From positions 129,862,208-129,926,207 of the forward strand of contig OX328132.1 in the NCBI GenBank assembly GCA_946811695.1: DNA of 64,000 bases, in the 5' to 3' direction. The translations under genes were made by a program, and so were the position numbers. This DNA comes from Gonocerus acuteangulatus. Lineage: Eukaryota > Arthropoda > Insecta > Hemiptera > Coreidae. Numbering within the stretch: position 1 is the stretch's first letter; the number at the start of each line of letters is the position of its first letter. This document shows, one piece after another, positions 50,005-60,016 of this stretch. Below the pieces are notes generated by a model that was given only the letters and a program-made list of their open reading frames with translations, did not search any database and was not told the origin of the DNA.

Positions 50005-50777
50005 ATCCCCAAAAAAACATAAATGTGAAATAGAGGCCAAGTTCCTGCCCCCACAAAGAAACACTCCCTTCCTCAAAAATATCCCCTCCTAAACCCCCCC
50101 CCCCCAAAACGCCAACCATTCTACACTCCAAAAAAGTAGTATGAGTTGGTGCATTAAATGTACCATATTTTCGACCAAAAATATTTGCCAATACAAGAGA
50201 TGATGCAAGAAAGAAATGTCCAAGTTCATTACTTGGAAGACCTCATAGTTACTTACTAAGAACAGTAAAGACACTTCAACTGACCTTTAAAAACAACAAT
50301 AAAAATACTTATATCCAGTTACTTTAATATCACTTTCCTCAACCATGTATATTCTTAAACTTGGCAATGTTTAGTTTTTCTCTAAAGATAATTTCGGCAC
50401 AAAAAAAAAACATTGCCAAGTTTAAGAATATGCCTGGTTGAGGAAAGTGATATTTTAGTAACTGGATATAAGTATTTTTATTGTTGTTTTTAAAGGTCAG
50501 TTGAAGTGTCTTTACTGTTCTTAGTAAGTAACTATGAGGTCTTCCAATTAATGAACTTGGACATTTATTTCTTGTATCATCTCTTGTATTGGCAAATATT
50601 TTTGGTTGAAAATATGGTACATTTAATGCACCAACTCATACTACTTTTTTGGAGTGTAGAATGGTTGGCGTTTTGGGGGGGGGGGGGGGTTAGGCAGAGA
50701 TATTTTTGAGGAAGGGAGTGTTTCTTTGTGGGGGCAGGAACTTGGCCTCTATTTCACATTTATGTTTTTTTGGGGAT
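50005..50777. repeat. Long palindrome in block B
   Basis: Copy of 41,619-42,389 with the same arms and loop. Visible differences are mainly in homopolymer lengths (C-run, G-run and A-run) plus rare substitutions. Confidence 0.85.
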
Positions 50778-51771
50778 ATGTTACTAATCTACTAGCTCTT
50801 GAGCAAGGTATTTCGGTTACTAGGAGGTAAATCTACTAGCTCCACAGCAAGGCATCTCGGTTACTAGGAGGTAAATCTAATAGCTCCTCAGCAAGGGATG
50901 TCGGTTACTAGGAAGTGAATCTACTAGCTCCTCAGTAATGAATCTCGGTTACTTGGAGGTAAATCTGCTAGCTCCTCAGCAAGGGATGTTGGTTACTAGG
51001 AAGTGAATATACTAGCTCCTCAGCAGGGAATCCCGGTTACTAGGAGGTAAATCTACTAGCTCCTCAGCAAGGGATGTCGGTTACTAGGAGGTAAATCTAC
51101 TAGCTCCTCAGCAAGGGATTTCGTTTACTAGGAGGTAAATCTACTAGCTCCTCAGCAAGGGATTTCGTTTACTAGGAGGTAAATCTACTAGCTCCTCAGC
51201 AAGGGATGTTGGTTACTAGGAAGTGAATATACTAGCCCCTCAGCAGGGAATCCCGGTTACTAGGAGGTATATCTACTAGCTCCTCAGCAAGGGATGTCGG
51301 TTACTAGGTGGTAAATCTACTAGCTCCTCAGCAAGGGATTTCGTTTACTAGGAGGTAAATCTACTAGCTCCTCAGCAAGGGATTTCGTTTAGTAGGAGGT
51401 AAATCTAGTAGCTCCTCAGCAAGGGATGTCGGTTACTAGGAAGTGAATCTACTAGCTCCTCAGTAACGAATCTCGATTACTTGGAGGTAAATCTGCTAGC
51501 TCCTCAGCAAGGGATGTTGGTTACTAGGAAGTGAATATACTAGCTCCTCAGCAGGGAATCCCGGTTACTAGGAGGTAAATCTACTAGCTCCTCAGCAAGG
51601 GATGTTGGTTACTAGGAGGTAAATCTACTAGCTCCTCAGCAAGGAATGTCGGTACTAGGAAGTGAATCTACTAGCTCCTCAGCAAGGTATCTCGGTTCCT
51701 AGGAAGTAAATCTACTAGCTCCTCAGCAAGGGATCTCGGGTATTAGGAAGTGAATCTACTAGTTCCTCAGC
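50778..51771 (+). repeat. 44-bp VNTR, about 22 copies (block B)
   Basis: Same unit order as 42,390-43,385, including rare variants such as tagcccctcag and agtaggagg. The copy is recent and has not changed in unit number. Confidence 0.93.
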
Positions 51772-52394
51772 TATAGCCCGGTTAGTTAGATGGAATAGTT
51801 CTAATCCCGCATGCCCGAAATTCTGAGGGAAATATTCCCGACGGTTCCGCCATTTGCATATCCATTACAATGAACAACACGCTACTTTAAACTCAATAAA
51901 AACTGATTATGTCTCGTTTAGGACCAGGAAAGGGATTTGAGAGGTCAGGCAAGGGAGATTTTTTAAAATTTATCAATACATAGCCAAAGCTAAAGCTAAA
52001 AACAATTTAATCTATAGCCTGAAGAATATAGGGCGTGGCCTACATTCACCGTGCAAGAAATTGGTGGTAAAAATTCTCTCTGTTATAACCTCTTCACTAG
52101 GAGGTTTAAAACGTTTTAGTCTTAGCTTTGGCTAAGTATTGATAAATATTAGACACTATTTCCTTCGTCTAACCTCACACTTTGCTTTGCATGAATCTGA
52201 ACTACATCAATAAAGTATTTGCTATGCCAGACGAATGATTTCCTAATTTTTTAGCGAAAGAAATAATTAGTAAGAACATTTTTTGGAGTAAGGATACTTT
52301 GAGGCCTGGGAAGGAAGAAGAACCTGGAGTGGTCTAACTATGGAGACAGCCAAGATTTTATGAATTATCATCAAGAGCTTACTAAATGCTCTAC

Positions 52395-52436
52395 AAAAAA
52401 GTCCGACTCGCAGGAACTGCATCATCTTAGCGCGGT
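52395..52436 (+). other. Family tail motif
   Basis: A-run, gtccgactc, GCAG-gaa-CTGC triloop hairpin, atcatc, TTAGCGCGG. Here the outer stem pair is lost (CTGCA) compared with the 5-bp CGCAG/CTGCG stem at 57,229 and 58,863. Confidence 0.75.
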
Positions 52437-52555
52437 TCCGTTCATATCATCTTAGCTTAGAATAGAAACAGATAATATTTTGTTCGGCCTTTGTTCAAAG
52501 GGGCTTATGACTTTACCTGGTCGGGTCCGCCAGACCCCAGAATCCTCTTCTAGAT
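52437..52555. other. Spacer
   Basis: Unassigned sequence between the family tail and block C. It contains a second catcttag word at about 52,447. Confidence 0.5.
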
Positions 52556-53084
52556 ATCTAGGCGCAAAGTAGTGCGCCAGGCCAATTTCCGGCGTAAGCA
52601 TACTGTGTGTATATTACAGGAGGTCTTAGAGCCGATTTTTACCCTCTCATAACTTTCAACCAGAAAAAGATAAAGTTATGAAATTTTACACAGGTATTAT
52701 ACTACTAGATGTAAGTAAAACTGGAAATTTTCATAATTCTACATCAAATAGTTTCTGAGATATAAGCGACCGAAAATGGGGATTTATAGGACACACTCAC
52801 TCATTCACTGACTGACTCATCAAAATTATTAGGCACTTCCCATGATGCTAGAGGCTTGAAATTTTGCAGGATGATAGATATGAGGGTGATATTAAAGGAA
52901 AAAATAGAAAAATCCTGAAAAGTTGTGTTTGACTCCGCTGCCGGGGCGAGGGCATGCCATTTTTGTACTTCCTTCGAAAACCCATCATTCCGTACGAAAC
53001 CCATGATGTGGGGTATCAAATGAATCGTCCCGATATGAAGAACTTATATTTGATGTTTTAAGAAACATTTAGACGCATATAGGC

Positions 53085-53790
53085 TCGGTCAAAATCGTAT
53101 ACCAGCTGTCTGCCTGTATGTTTGTCCCTTATACAAATCCGAACCGTTTGACCAATTTTGACCAAACTTGGGACACAGATGGGTCTTGATACGGGGAGAA
53201 TCATAGGCTAGGTTAAATTGTCTATCAGCTGTCTCTCTGTCTGTTTGTTCCCTATACAAATACACACCGTTTGGCCGATTTTGACAAAACTTGGCAAGCA
53301 GGTCTTGATCCGGGAAGTGGCATAGACTAGGTCAAAATCGTCAATCAGATGTCTGTCTGTTACTTCATTATACAAATACTCACCGTTTGACCGATTTTGA
53401 CAAAATTTGAAATACATGTCGGTCTTGATCCGGGGAGTGTCATAGGCTAGTTCAAAATCGTCTATCAGCTGTTTGCCTAACTGTTTATTCCTTATAAAAA
53501 TCCACACGATTTGACCGATTTTGACCAAACATGGTGCACAGGGATGTCTTTATCCGGGTAGTGTCATAGGCTAGGTCAAATTCGTCTATCAGCTGTCTGT
53601 CTGCAGGTTTGTTCCTTACACAAAACCACACCGTTTGACCGATTTTGACCAAACTTGGAACACAGGTAGGTCATGGTCCGGCGAATGCACTAGGCTAGGT
53701 AAAAAAGGTCTTTCAGCTGTCAGTCTTTATGTTTGTTCCATATACAAATCCACACCGTTTGGCCAATTTTGACCAAACTTGGCACGCATC
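53085..53790 (+). repeat. About 120-bp repeat, six units (block C)
   Basis: The ccgtttgacc anchor or its variants lie at 53,144, 53,267, 53,383, 53,506, 53,631 and 53,755, giving periods of 116-125 bp. The minus strand keeps an apparent 106-codon frame with the words LIDDF and AYDTPRIKT repeated, but unit length changes break it. Not a gene. Confidence 0.88.
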
Positions 53791-54367
53791 GGAAAGCCAT
53801 CATTCCTTCTGAAACCCATCATGTGGGGTATCAAATGAATCGTCTTGGTAAGGAGAACCTATATTTGATGTTTTAAGGAACATTTCGACGCATCTTAACA
53901 ACAACAGGTGTGACTTCTTTCTAAAATGACGTATATAAAGTCGTAGGGGTTAACTGCATAACATACTTGAAAGCAGATACTAAGTTTTTCAAAGTCGAGA
54001 CATCTAAATTACAAAGTTTAAGATCACAAACCCAAAATGTATCATCTTTGTTCTTATCATTTTCTTGAAGGACTTCTACACTTTCCCTATTGTGATCTTT
54101 ATCCTCGGGATAACGTTCCTGTGTTTTACAGTGTAATAGTTAAGAGAGTAACCAATTTGTCCTCTAGAGTACTGGCATCTGGAAGAGCTTCTAACTTTTC
54201 TAGTCTAGTGATTATATGTATGTAGGTATGCTACTTATTGGTATCAAATATCAAGCAGTAAGGAGAACTTTATGCAGAATCCAAAGACCCTGGTTTTATA
54301 TGAAGTAAAAAAGCCAGTAGGTATGCGGCAACTAAATTTTAATTAATACTTAGAAAAAAGTAATGAG

Positions 54368-54966
54368 ATCCCCAAAAAAACATAAATGTGAAATAGAGGC
54401 CAAGTTCCTCACCCCACAAAGAAACACTCCCTTCCCCAAAAAGCTAGAAATATCCCCTCCTAAAACCCCCCAAAAACGCCTTACCATCCTACACTCCAAA
54501 AAAGTAGTATGAGTTGGTGTATTAAATGTACCATATTTTCAACCAAAAATATTTGCCAATACAAGAGATGATACAAGAAAGAAATGTCCAAGTTCATTAC
54601 ATAGAAGACCTATTAGTTACTTACTAAGAACAGTAAAGACACATCAACGGACCTTTAAAAACAACAATAAAAATACTTATATCCTGTTACTAAAATATCA
54701 CTTTCCTTAACCAGGTATATTCTTAAACTTGGCAATGTTTTATTTGTGCCGAAATTAGCTTTAGAGAGAAAACTGAACAAGTTTAAGAATATACCTGGTT
54801 GAGGAAAGTGATATTTTAGTAACTGGATATAAGTATTTTTATTGTTGTTTTTAAAAGTCAGTTGAAGTGTCTTTATTGTTCTTAGTAAGTAACTAATAGG
54901 TCTTCTATGTAATGAACTTGGACATTTCTTTCTTGTATCATCTCTTGTATTGGCAAATATTTTTAG
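54368..54966. repeat. Truncated palindrome in block C
   Basis: The left arm 54,368-54,737 matches the block A arm. The right arm starts at about 54,778 and ends early at about 54,966. The loop contains cgaaattagctttagag, rearranged compared with A and B. Confidence 0.75.
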
Positions 54967-55192
54967 TACTTCTACTATAATAATAATTCTACAAATAAAA
55001 TCATTTAAAAAATAAAATAAAAAACCAACAGCATAAAGGCAATTGAAAATATTCAAAAGACGTCATCGAATCTCTATCGCTTGGGAAGCTATATTACTAG
55101 CAATGAATTGTTTTTCTTATTTTACTTAATCTGTTTTATTGTCAAATACATTATCCAACTATAAGCAATTAAAAAATAACAAGTCATAATAA
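54967..55192. other. AT-rich spacer
   Basis: No supported feature. Confidence 0.5.
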
Positions 55193-55735
55193 CAGACAAA
55201 AAGAACCGTTCGAATAAACGAAATCAATTACATCAAAGTTCAAGCACTTATTTCTCCGATTGACATCGCTTATTCAAAACTTTCTTCAGAACCTTTTTTG
55301 TAGACCATTTTGTGAGCTTTCGAATGGTAACCATTCGCTTCACAAGATTTTCAACCGTCTTCGAGATATTAATGAAAGTATACGAAGTTCCCAAAACTTT
55401 TCATGTCTGTTAAAAAAATATTTTATTCCAACCCTTCCTTATCTCAAAACGTAACCAAAATTTCAACATATTAGTTTTGACGAAATTCGAACATGTAGAA
55501 AATATTTCAACTGAATCCCATGATTTTAAGTACCCAAACCAAAATCGTTATTCAACAACTATTTTTTCCAATTTTCTCGAAAACGGTTATAGCTATTGCC
55601 TTGAAAATGGCACCATTCCTTTTCCTAGGCCAAGAAGCCTATAAAACGAGTACTTGCAAGCATATCGAGTAAGCGGAACGATTTTTTTCGCGCGACATTC
55701 ACTCCAAAAACCATAATATCTTACTAACTAACATA
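55193..55735 (-). mobile_element. Arm fragment of the inverted-arm family (inverted)
   Basis: Reverse complement of the core at about 48,760-49,090 and of 57,730-58,200 (words ggcttcttggcctagg, ataaaacgagtacttgc, gagaaaattgg). It lacks the terminal roughly 340 bp including head hairpin and microsatellite, ending at ccaaaaacc. It includes ataaacgaaatcaattac at about 55,215, the empty counterpart of the SINE site at 62,987-63,179. Confidence 0.8.
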
Positions 55736-56397
55736 CTATTCTAATTATTGATTCCTATACTTATACTAACAATTCTTACTTATAGTTACGAAATTCCCTA
55801 AAGCAGAAACCTAAACTAAGTCCTGGTTGATTTGATCCATGAGTACAGTAATAAAGCGTGTTTTCTCTAATTTTCTGTTTTTCCGATCAGTTTTTGCATC
55901 CCTTCCTAATTGTTTACCCTTTGTAACTTTTCAGAAAAGGTTCCGGCACATTCGATGTAATCCGCCGACTAGTGCTTCTATTATCGCCAGCCTGAAGTCA
56001 TAGAGGGTCATAGATTTGGCAGGCCCTCTATTACCTTGTACAAAAAATGTAATTTTAGCAGCATTACTTGAAAAATGAGCAATCTCAATTTTTTCGATTT
56101 CTAATTTACGAATCGATTTATAATTCGTCATCAGAGGCATTGAAAATTATGTCATGGATTTACTATACTGTGAAAATAAAGCAGTTTTTATTACTCTAAA
56201 AATATAAAATGACTCCTGAACATTCAATAAAAAAAAGTAAAATACCTTTTTCTGAACTTTTCCTTTTTAGGGTGATGCCAGAAAATCGTATCAGAGTATT
56301 TTTCTAAATTCTTTCCTCCATTTTTATAATTTAATGATACAAATACTCATAATTTCGTAGCTGAAGGAACAGGAGAGGAGATACTACTTTCTGTTGT
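55736..56397. other. Unassigned sequence
   Basis: No supported gene. A 69-codon minus-strand frame at 55,931-56,140 contains SMTLYDFRLAIIEAL, faintly like part of a DDE transposase, but no catalytic motif or family-defining domain follows. I leave it unassigned. Confidence 0.4.
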
Positions 56398-56458
56398 GCT
56401 ACGTTGACTTGTCTTCCCGAAAGTAGGTGACACTTTTGGGCCGACTAGTCAACGTAGC
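56398..56458. other. Two-step hairpin
   Basis: Outer stem GCTACGTTGACT (56,398-56,409) pairs perfectly with AGTCAACGTAGC (56,447-56,458). Inside it CCCGAAAGT pairs with ACTTTTGGG, eight of nine. The total is about 61 nt. Whether it is a transposon end, a small RNA precursor or chance cannot be told from the sequence. Confidence 0.6.
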
Positions 56459-56879
56459 TTCACTTTCCGTAAATCCATTTTTAGTAAACTGAGAAATATA
56501 TTATATAGATGCAAAACACGACATTAAAACGAATAATTATCCATTTAATTAAATCAGAATTAAAGCAATGTGATCTGTTATAACTGTTATGAAGAGAATG
56601 TTTTGTTATTTAAATATTAAAAAAAAATTACAACCTTAAATAAAATCCATGACCGCTGTTGTTTTTTTTCACTACCTCCAGACATTCTAGGATCTAAAGA
56701 ACAACGTTCCACAATAATTAACTGTACTGAATAATTATAAAAAGGTTTTACACATTTAATTTATTGTTATTGGATACTCACGTAACTTTTGAAGAAATTG
56801 TCGAAAAAAAGTAATTTCTTCAGGAACCAATGACGTACCCTCAATACTTATCAATGCCCAGAAGCAATCTAAACCCCTC
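56459..56879. other. Unassigned AT-rich sequence
   Basis: No supported gene or repeat. Confidence 0.5.
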
Positions 56880-56929
56880 TGCGAGGTGCACAGCCTGTGC
56901 TAGAGCAATAAAACAGGAGGTAGGAGGAG

Positions 56930-56990
56930 GCCCCGGTAGCCAGGGCGAGGGCACCCGGCGAAGGTATAGCTCGCCCCGGTTCCCGGGGCG
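56930..56990. other. GC-rich symmetric hairpin
   Basis: GCCCCGG (56,930-56,936) pairs with CCGGGGC (56,983-56,989), and GGGCGAG (56,943-56,949) pairs with CTCGCCC (56,970-56,976), with two equal 6-nt spacers. An alternative 8-bp stem CGCCCCGG-ttc-CCGGGGCG lies at 56,972-56,990. It sits in an isolated GC-rich patch of roughly 120 bp. A 7-bp outer stem and a ggttc word recall tRNA, but the D-arm and anticodon arm cannot be drawn properly, so I do not call a tRNA. Confidence 0.55.
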
Positions 56991-57006
56991 TGGGCAGTGA
57001 ACGCGT

Positions 57007-57440
57007 TAAGTGAGAGCTAAATAATTTCATGGTTCTATTTAATGTATTATTTGTTCTTGTAACCGAACTTGGGCGGACGGTGTTGTCACCTTGCCCTATA
57101 ATGTTAAGAATTGTTTTCCCCCTGAAGAGGCGCCAAAATGGTGCATTGTAGGGAAGACTAATAAAAAGTGTGAATATAGATAGGAGAATTACAGAACTAG
57201 GGATAAAAACAGAACCCCGCTAAGATGACGCAGTTCCTGCGAGTCGAACTTTTTTAATTCTCCTATCTATATTCACACTTTTTATTAGACTTCCCTACAA
57301 TGCACCATTTTGGCGCCTCTTCAGGGGGAAAAAAATTCTTCACATTATAGAGCAAGGTGACAACACCGTCCGCCCAAGTTCGGTTACAAGAACAAATAAT
57401 TCATTAAATAGAACCATGAACTTATTTAGCTTTCACTTAA
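57007..57440. mobile_element. 434-bp palindrome with family tail in the loop
   Basis: Arms 57,007-57,191 and 57,255-57,440 are close inverted copies (taagtgaragctaaa to aggagaatt). Their sequence is unrelated to the other family arms. The 63-bp loop holds a complete tail motif on the minus strand: A-run, gactcg, CGCAG-gaa-CTGCG, tcatcttagcggg. Its right end lies only 17 bp from the head of element 2. Confidence 0.8.
57214..57255 (-). other. Family tail motif in palindrome loop
   Basis: Perfect 5-bp stem CGCAG/CTGCG with a 3-nt loop at 57,229-57,241, flanked by the A-run on one side and tcatcttagc on the other. Confidence 0.75.
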
Positions 57441-58847
57441 ATATATAGGTATATATATAGCGCGGTTACTCCCTATCTCCATAGGGAGAACCCGCTTATG
57501 AGGTTGAACTCATGACGCGATCCGGACGTGCCGACCAGAAACTTTCTCGTTTCAGACCCCATAGATCACGAAAATATGGGTGGATCAAATCTGTATATAT
57601 TTATATATACGCTTGTCTGTTCGCGCTCCTGACGGCTCAAAAATGGTCCGATTTTGATGAAATTTGGTACAAAAATCTGTCTTCTAATTTGAAAGGTCAA
57701 GTTCGTTAACCAGCAGAATCCGCCCAATGGAAAATGGCTTTTGGGGCGAAATTCGCGAAAAAAATCGTAACGCTTACGTTTTTGAGTTCATATGCTTGCA
57801 GGTACTTCTTTTATAGGTTTCTGAACATAGGAAAACGAATGAACCCATTTTTAAGGCGATATCTGCTACCGTTTTTGAGAAAAGTGGAATCAATGTTTTC
57901 GCATGTTATTATTTTTTTGTAGGTACTTAGAATAACGGGATTCAATTGAAATTTTTTCTAGATCATGGAAATTAATCCCAACTAAGATGTTTAAATATCA
58001 GTTATATTTGGAGTTAAGGAAGTATGCGAAAAAAAATATTTTATTAATGGACATGAAAAGTTTTTGGATCTTCCTACATTTTTCGTAAATATCTCGGTAA
58101 CGGTTGGGAATCGTGGTAAGTGGAAGGTGACCATTCGAATGCTTACTAAATTCTCTACTAAAAAGGTTCTGAAGGAATATTCGATGGGGCAACGTTAATC
58201 AGAGATATAAGCGCTTAAAACTTAAAAAGTGTTTGTTTTGTTGTTTTGAAAGGGGTTTTCCCTTTGTTTATCTCACTTTTTAGTTGGTTGTTTCTTGTTT
58301 TAAATTGCATTTATAAGTAAAATTAGTATTGTAGTAAAATAAGCTAAGAAACGGTGGAAGGTATTGGTTTTTAAGTTTGGAGTGGCTGTGGTAATCGAGA
58401 TGGCAGTGGCTAATCATGATGACGTATGCATAGTTTGTTTTGAATTCTCCTATTACCTTCCTCATAGCCTCAAACTGAAGTTATCGTTTTTTCTTATTTT
58501 ATAGAAAGATTTAAACCACGATAGAATGGAATTTTATTCGCCACGAAGCACATATTTACAGTTGATTATAACAGTAAATCGAATTCGCTAGTAAAACAAG
58601 ATACTTAAAATGACAACGAATTTTTGGTTGTTTAGAATAGAGCCTTCTTAGCAGTAGCCGAAATGTAAGTACGTTTTCAGTACATAATTGTATTGACTTA
58701 TACTGATATATTATACAGATTAAGTACATAATTGTATGGACTTATACAGATATATTATACAGATTATCAGCTTCTGTGTAAGTTGGCTATTGTCAGTTTC
58801 CTGGTATTTGTGATGCTAATCTATTCCATTTCTTCGAGATGTACGTA

Positions 58848-58890
58848 ACCGCGCTAAGATGACGCAGTTCCTGCGAGTCGGACTTTTTTT
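58848..58890 (-). other. Family tail motif in loop of element 2
   Basis: Minus strand: A-run, gtccgactcg, CGCAG-gaa-CTGCG (58,863-58,875), tcatcttagcgcggtta. It matches the tail at 52,395-52,436. Confidence 0.78.
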
Positions 58891-59023
58891 TTATTTATTT
58901 AATACAATTATGTACTTAATCTGTATAATATATCAGTATAAGTCAATACAATTATGTACTGAAAACGTACTTACTCTTCGGCTACTGCTGAGAAGGCTCT
59001 ATTCTAAACAACCAAAAATTCGT

Positions 59024-59038
59024 TGTCATTTTAAGTAT
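59024..59038. other. LINE target-site duplication, left
   Basis: tgtcattttaagtat, identical to 61,731-61,745. The unbroken arm copy at about 58,597-58,611 (inverted) shows the sequence once. Confidence 0.9.
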
Positions 59039-59469
59039 GTATGTATGAATGGGGTTTAAGGACGAAGAACGTCAAAGGTTACCATCGTCCTGTAAAGTGT
59101 TTTTCAATGAAAATTATTTTGTACTATAAAGGTATGCACTACATATATTGTCGAGAATACTCTTAAGTTGTAATGTTATATAATGTTCAAAAAGGGTTTT
59201 TAAAAATGGTTCTGAAACTGCTATAGCTAATATAATTGTTTTACATGGATACTGCTAAAATAATAATTATGGTGATATGAGCTTGGCCCGTTACGGCATA
59301 TTATTTAAAACTATACGCAATCAATGCATCTGCGTTCAAGGTATAGAATATATACAGAAATTATTTATTTTATTAATATATTTATTTTATTTTTTATTAT
59401 TTATTTATTTATTTTTTATTTTTTTTTTTATTTTTTTTTTATTTTATTTATTTATTTATTTATTTTTTG
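59039..59469 (-). other. LINE 3' region
   Basis: Directly after the stop at 59,470 lies an A-rich stretch of AAAT/AAAAT repeats (plus-strand T-rich 59,360-59,467). About 320 bp more follow, and the element closes with a (CATA)-type microsatellite next to the target duplication. The T/F-rich open frames over it are artefacts. Confidence 0.7.
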
Positions 59470-60012
59470 CTATATTTCTGTGTATAATTTTGATTTTTTA
59501 AGAAAATTGAATACTTTGTCCACCATGGAGGGGTTGTCTGCAAGTGCTTCAGATATATCTTTTGGAATTTCGTTCTTCTCTAGGGCTTCTTCGTATAACC
59601 TGCAAGACTCGAAGATATGCCGCACAAAAATCGGTTCATTACATGACACACATATAGGCTTTTCCTTCCCCTCCATAAGGAAACCATGAGTAAGTCTGGT
59701 ATGACCTAGGCGAAGGCGAGCTAAAACTACCTCGTCTCTTCTACTGCTGCATTGGGATGATCGCCATGGCCCTAGACTTCTTTTGACCATTTTCAATTTA
59801 TTTTCGGAAGCCTCCGTCCACATGGAGTGCCACCCCATCTTTATTCTCTCTACAGAAGGCGCACATAATTCCTTGGGTGTTAGGGTTGTGGGTGTGATTT
59901 CCGTTAGATCGTGGGCTGCTTTTGCCGTCATATCGGCAATTTCATTCCCCAATATTCCCTTGTGGCTAGGAACCCAAAAGAAATTAACTGTTTTTCCTGT
60001 AACGTTCAGAAT
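59470..60012 (-). pseudogene. LINE RNase H end and C-terminal Cys/His region
   Basis: Reads FFWVPSHKGILGNEIAD, the last RNase H motif including its aspartate, then VVLARLRLGHTRLTHGFLM, typical of the region after RNase H in such LINEs. A zinc-finger-like ICVSCNEPIFVRHIFESC follows. The frame ends at KLYTEI-stop. It is separated by a frameshift at about 60,012 from the upstream RNase H motifs. Confidence 0.85.
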
Positions 60013-60016
60013 ATAT

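Larger units (their letters stand above)
49117..52380 (+). repeat. Block B, mosaic duplication of blocks C and A
   Basis: From 49,117 to about 49,750 it is nearly identical to block C (53,481-54,114). From about 49,776 to 52,380 it is nearly identical to block A (to 43,992). Diagnostic sites: gataacg (B and C) against gataagg (A) at 49,750, then tagtttagttaag (B and A) against tagttaag (C) at 49,776. It contains three 120-bp units, a palindrome and a 44-bp VNTR. It ends at gagctt, where it joins the family tail. Confidence 0.85.
48385..52436 (+). mobile_element. Single unit of the inverted-arm family, split by block B
   Basis: The head at 48,385 begins TTAGCGCGG. Its hairpin GGTTCCTCCCT / AGGGAGGAACC is a perfect 11-bp stem with an 8-nt loop (48,392-48,421). 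Next come aatccggaagtgccgac, a (TA)n(TG)n tract and a core shared with 57,458-58,195 and, inverted, with 55,193-55,735. The core ends ctctacaaaaaagtccgac at about 49,115. After block B the tail resumes with a second copy of gcttactaaat-ctctac, the A-run, GCAG-gaa-CTGC (52,410-52,420) and TTAGCGCGG (52,427). Without block B the unit would be about 0.8 kb, with TTAGCGCGG in direct orientation at both ends. Confidence 0.65.
52556..54966 (+). repeat. Composite block C
   Basis: Paralog of block A with the same order: ccaggcca hairpin word, tctcataactttcaacc, degenerate CTCA tract, aggcacttcccatgatgc, 120-bp units (six instead of four), then the palindrome. It lacks the 44-bp VNTR and the LINE relic because the right arm of its palindrome is cut at about 54,966. 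More diverged from A than B is. Confidence 0.8.

Noticed and set aside
53208..53528. 106-codon minus-strand repeat protein
   Set aside because: It is the translation of three 120-bp repeat units whose lengths differ by non-multiples of three; related arrays do not keep the frame.
54655..55056. 133-codon minus-strand frame
   Set aside because: It spans the block C palindrome loop, the truncated arm and AT-rich spacer, with no domain.
55931..56140. Possible piggyBac-like transposase fragment
   Set aside because: Only a weak resemblance (SMTLYDFRLAIIEAL); no catalytic aspartates, terminal repeats or TTAA target could be shown.
56930..56990. tRNA gene
   Set aside because: A 7-bp acceptor-like stem and a ggttc word are present, but no proper D-arm, anticodon arm or variable loop can be drawn.
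59277..59689. Phenylalanine/leucine-rich plus-strand frames
   Set aside because: They are the antisense of the A-rich LINE 3' region and of the LINE C-terminal coding region.
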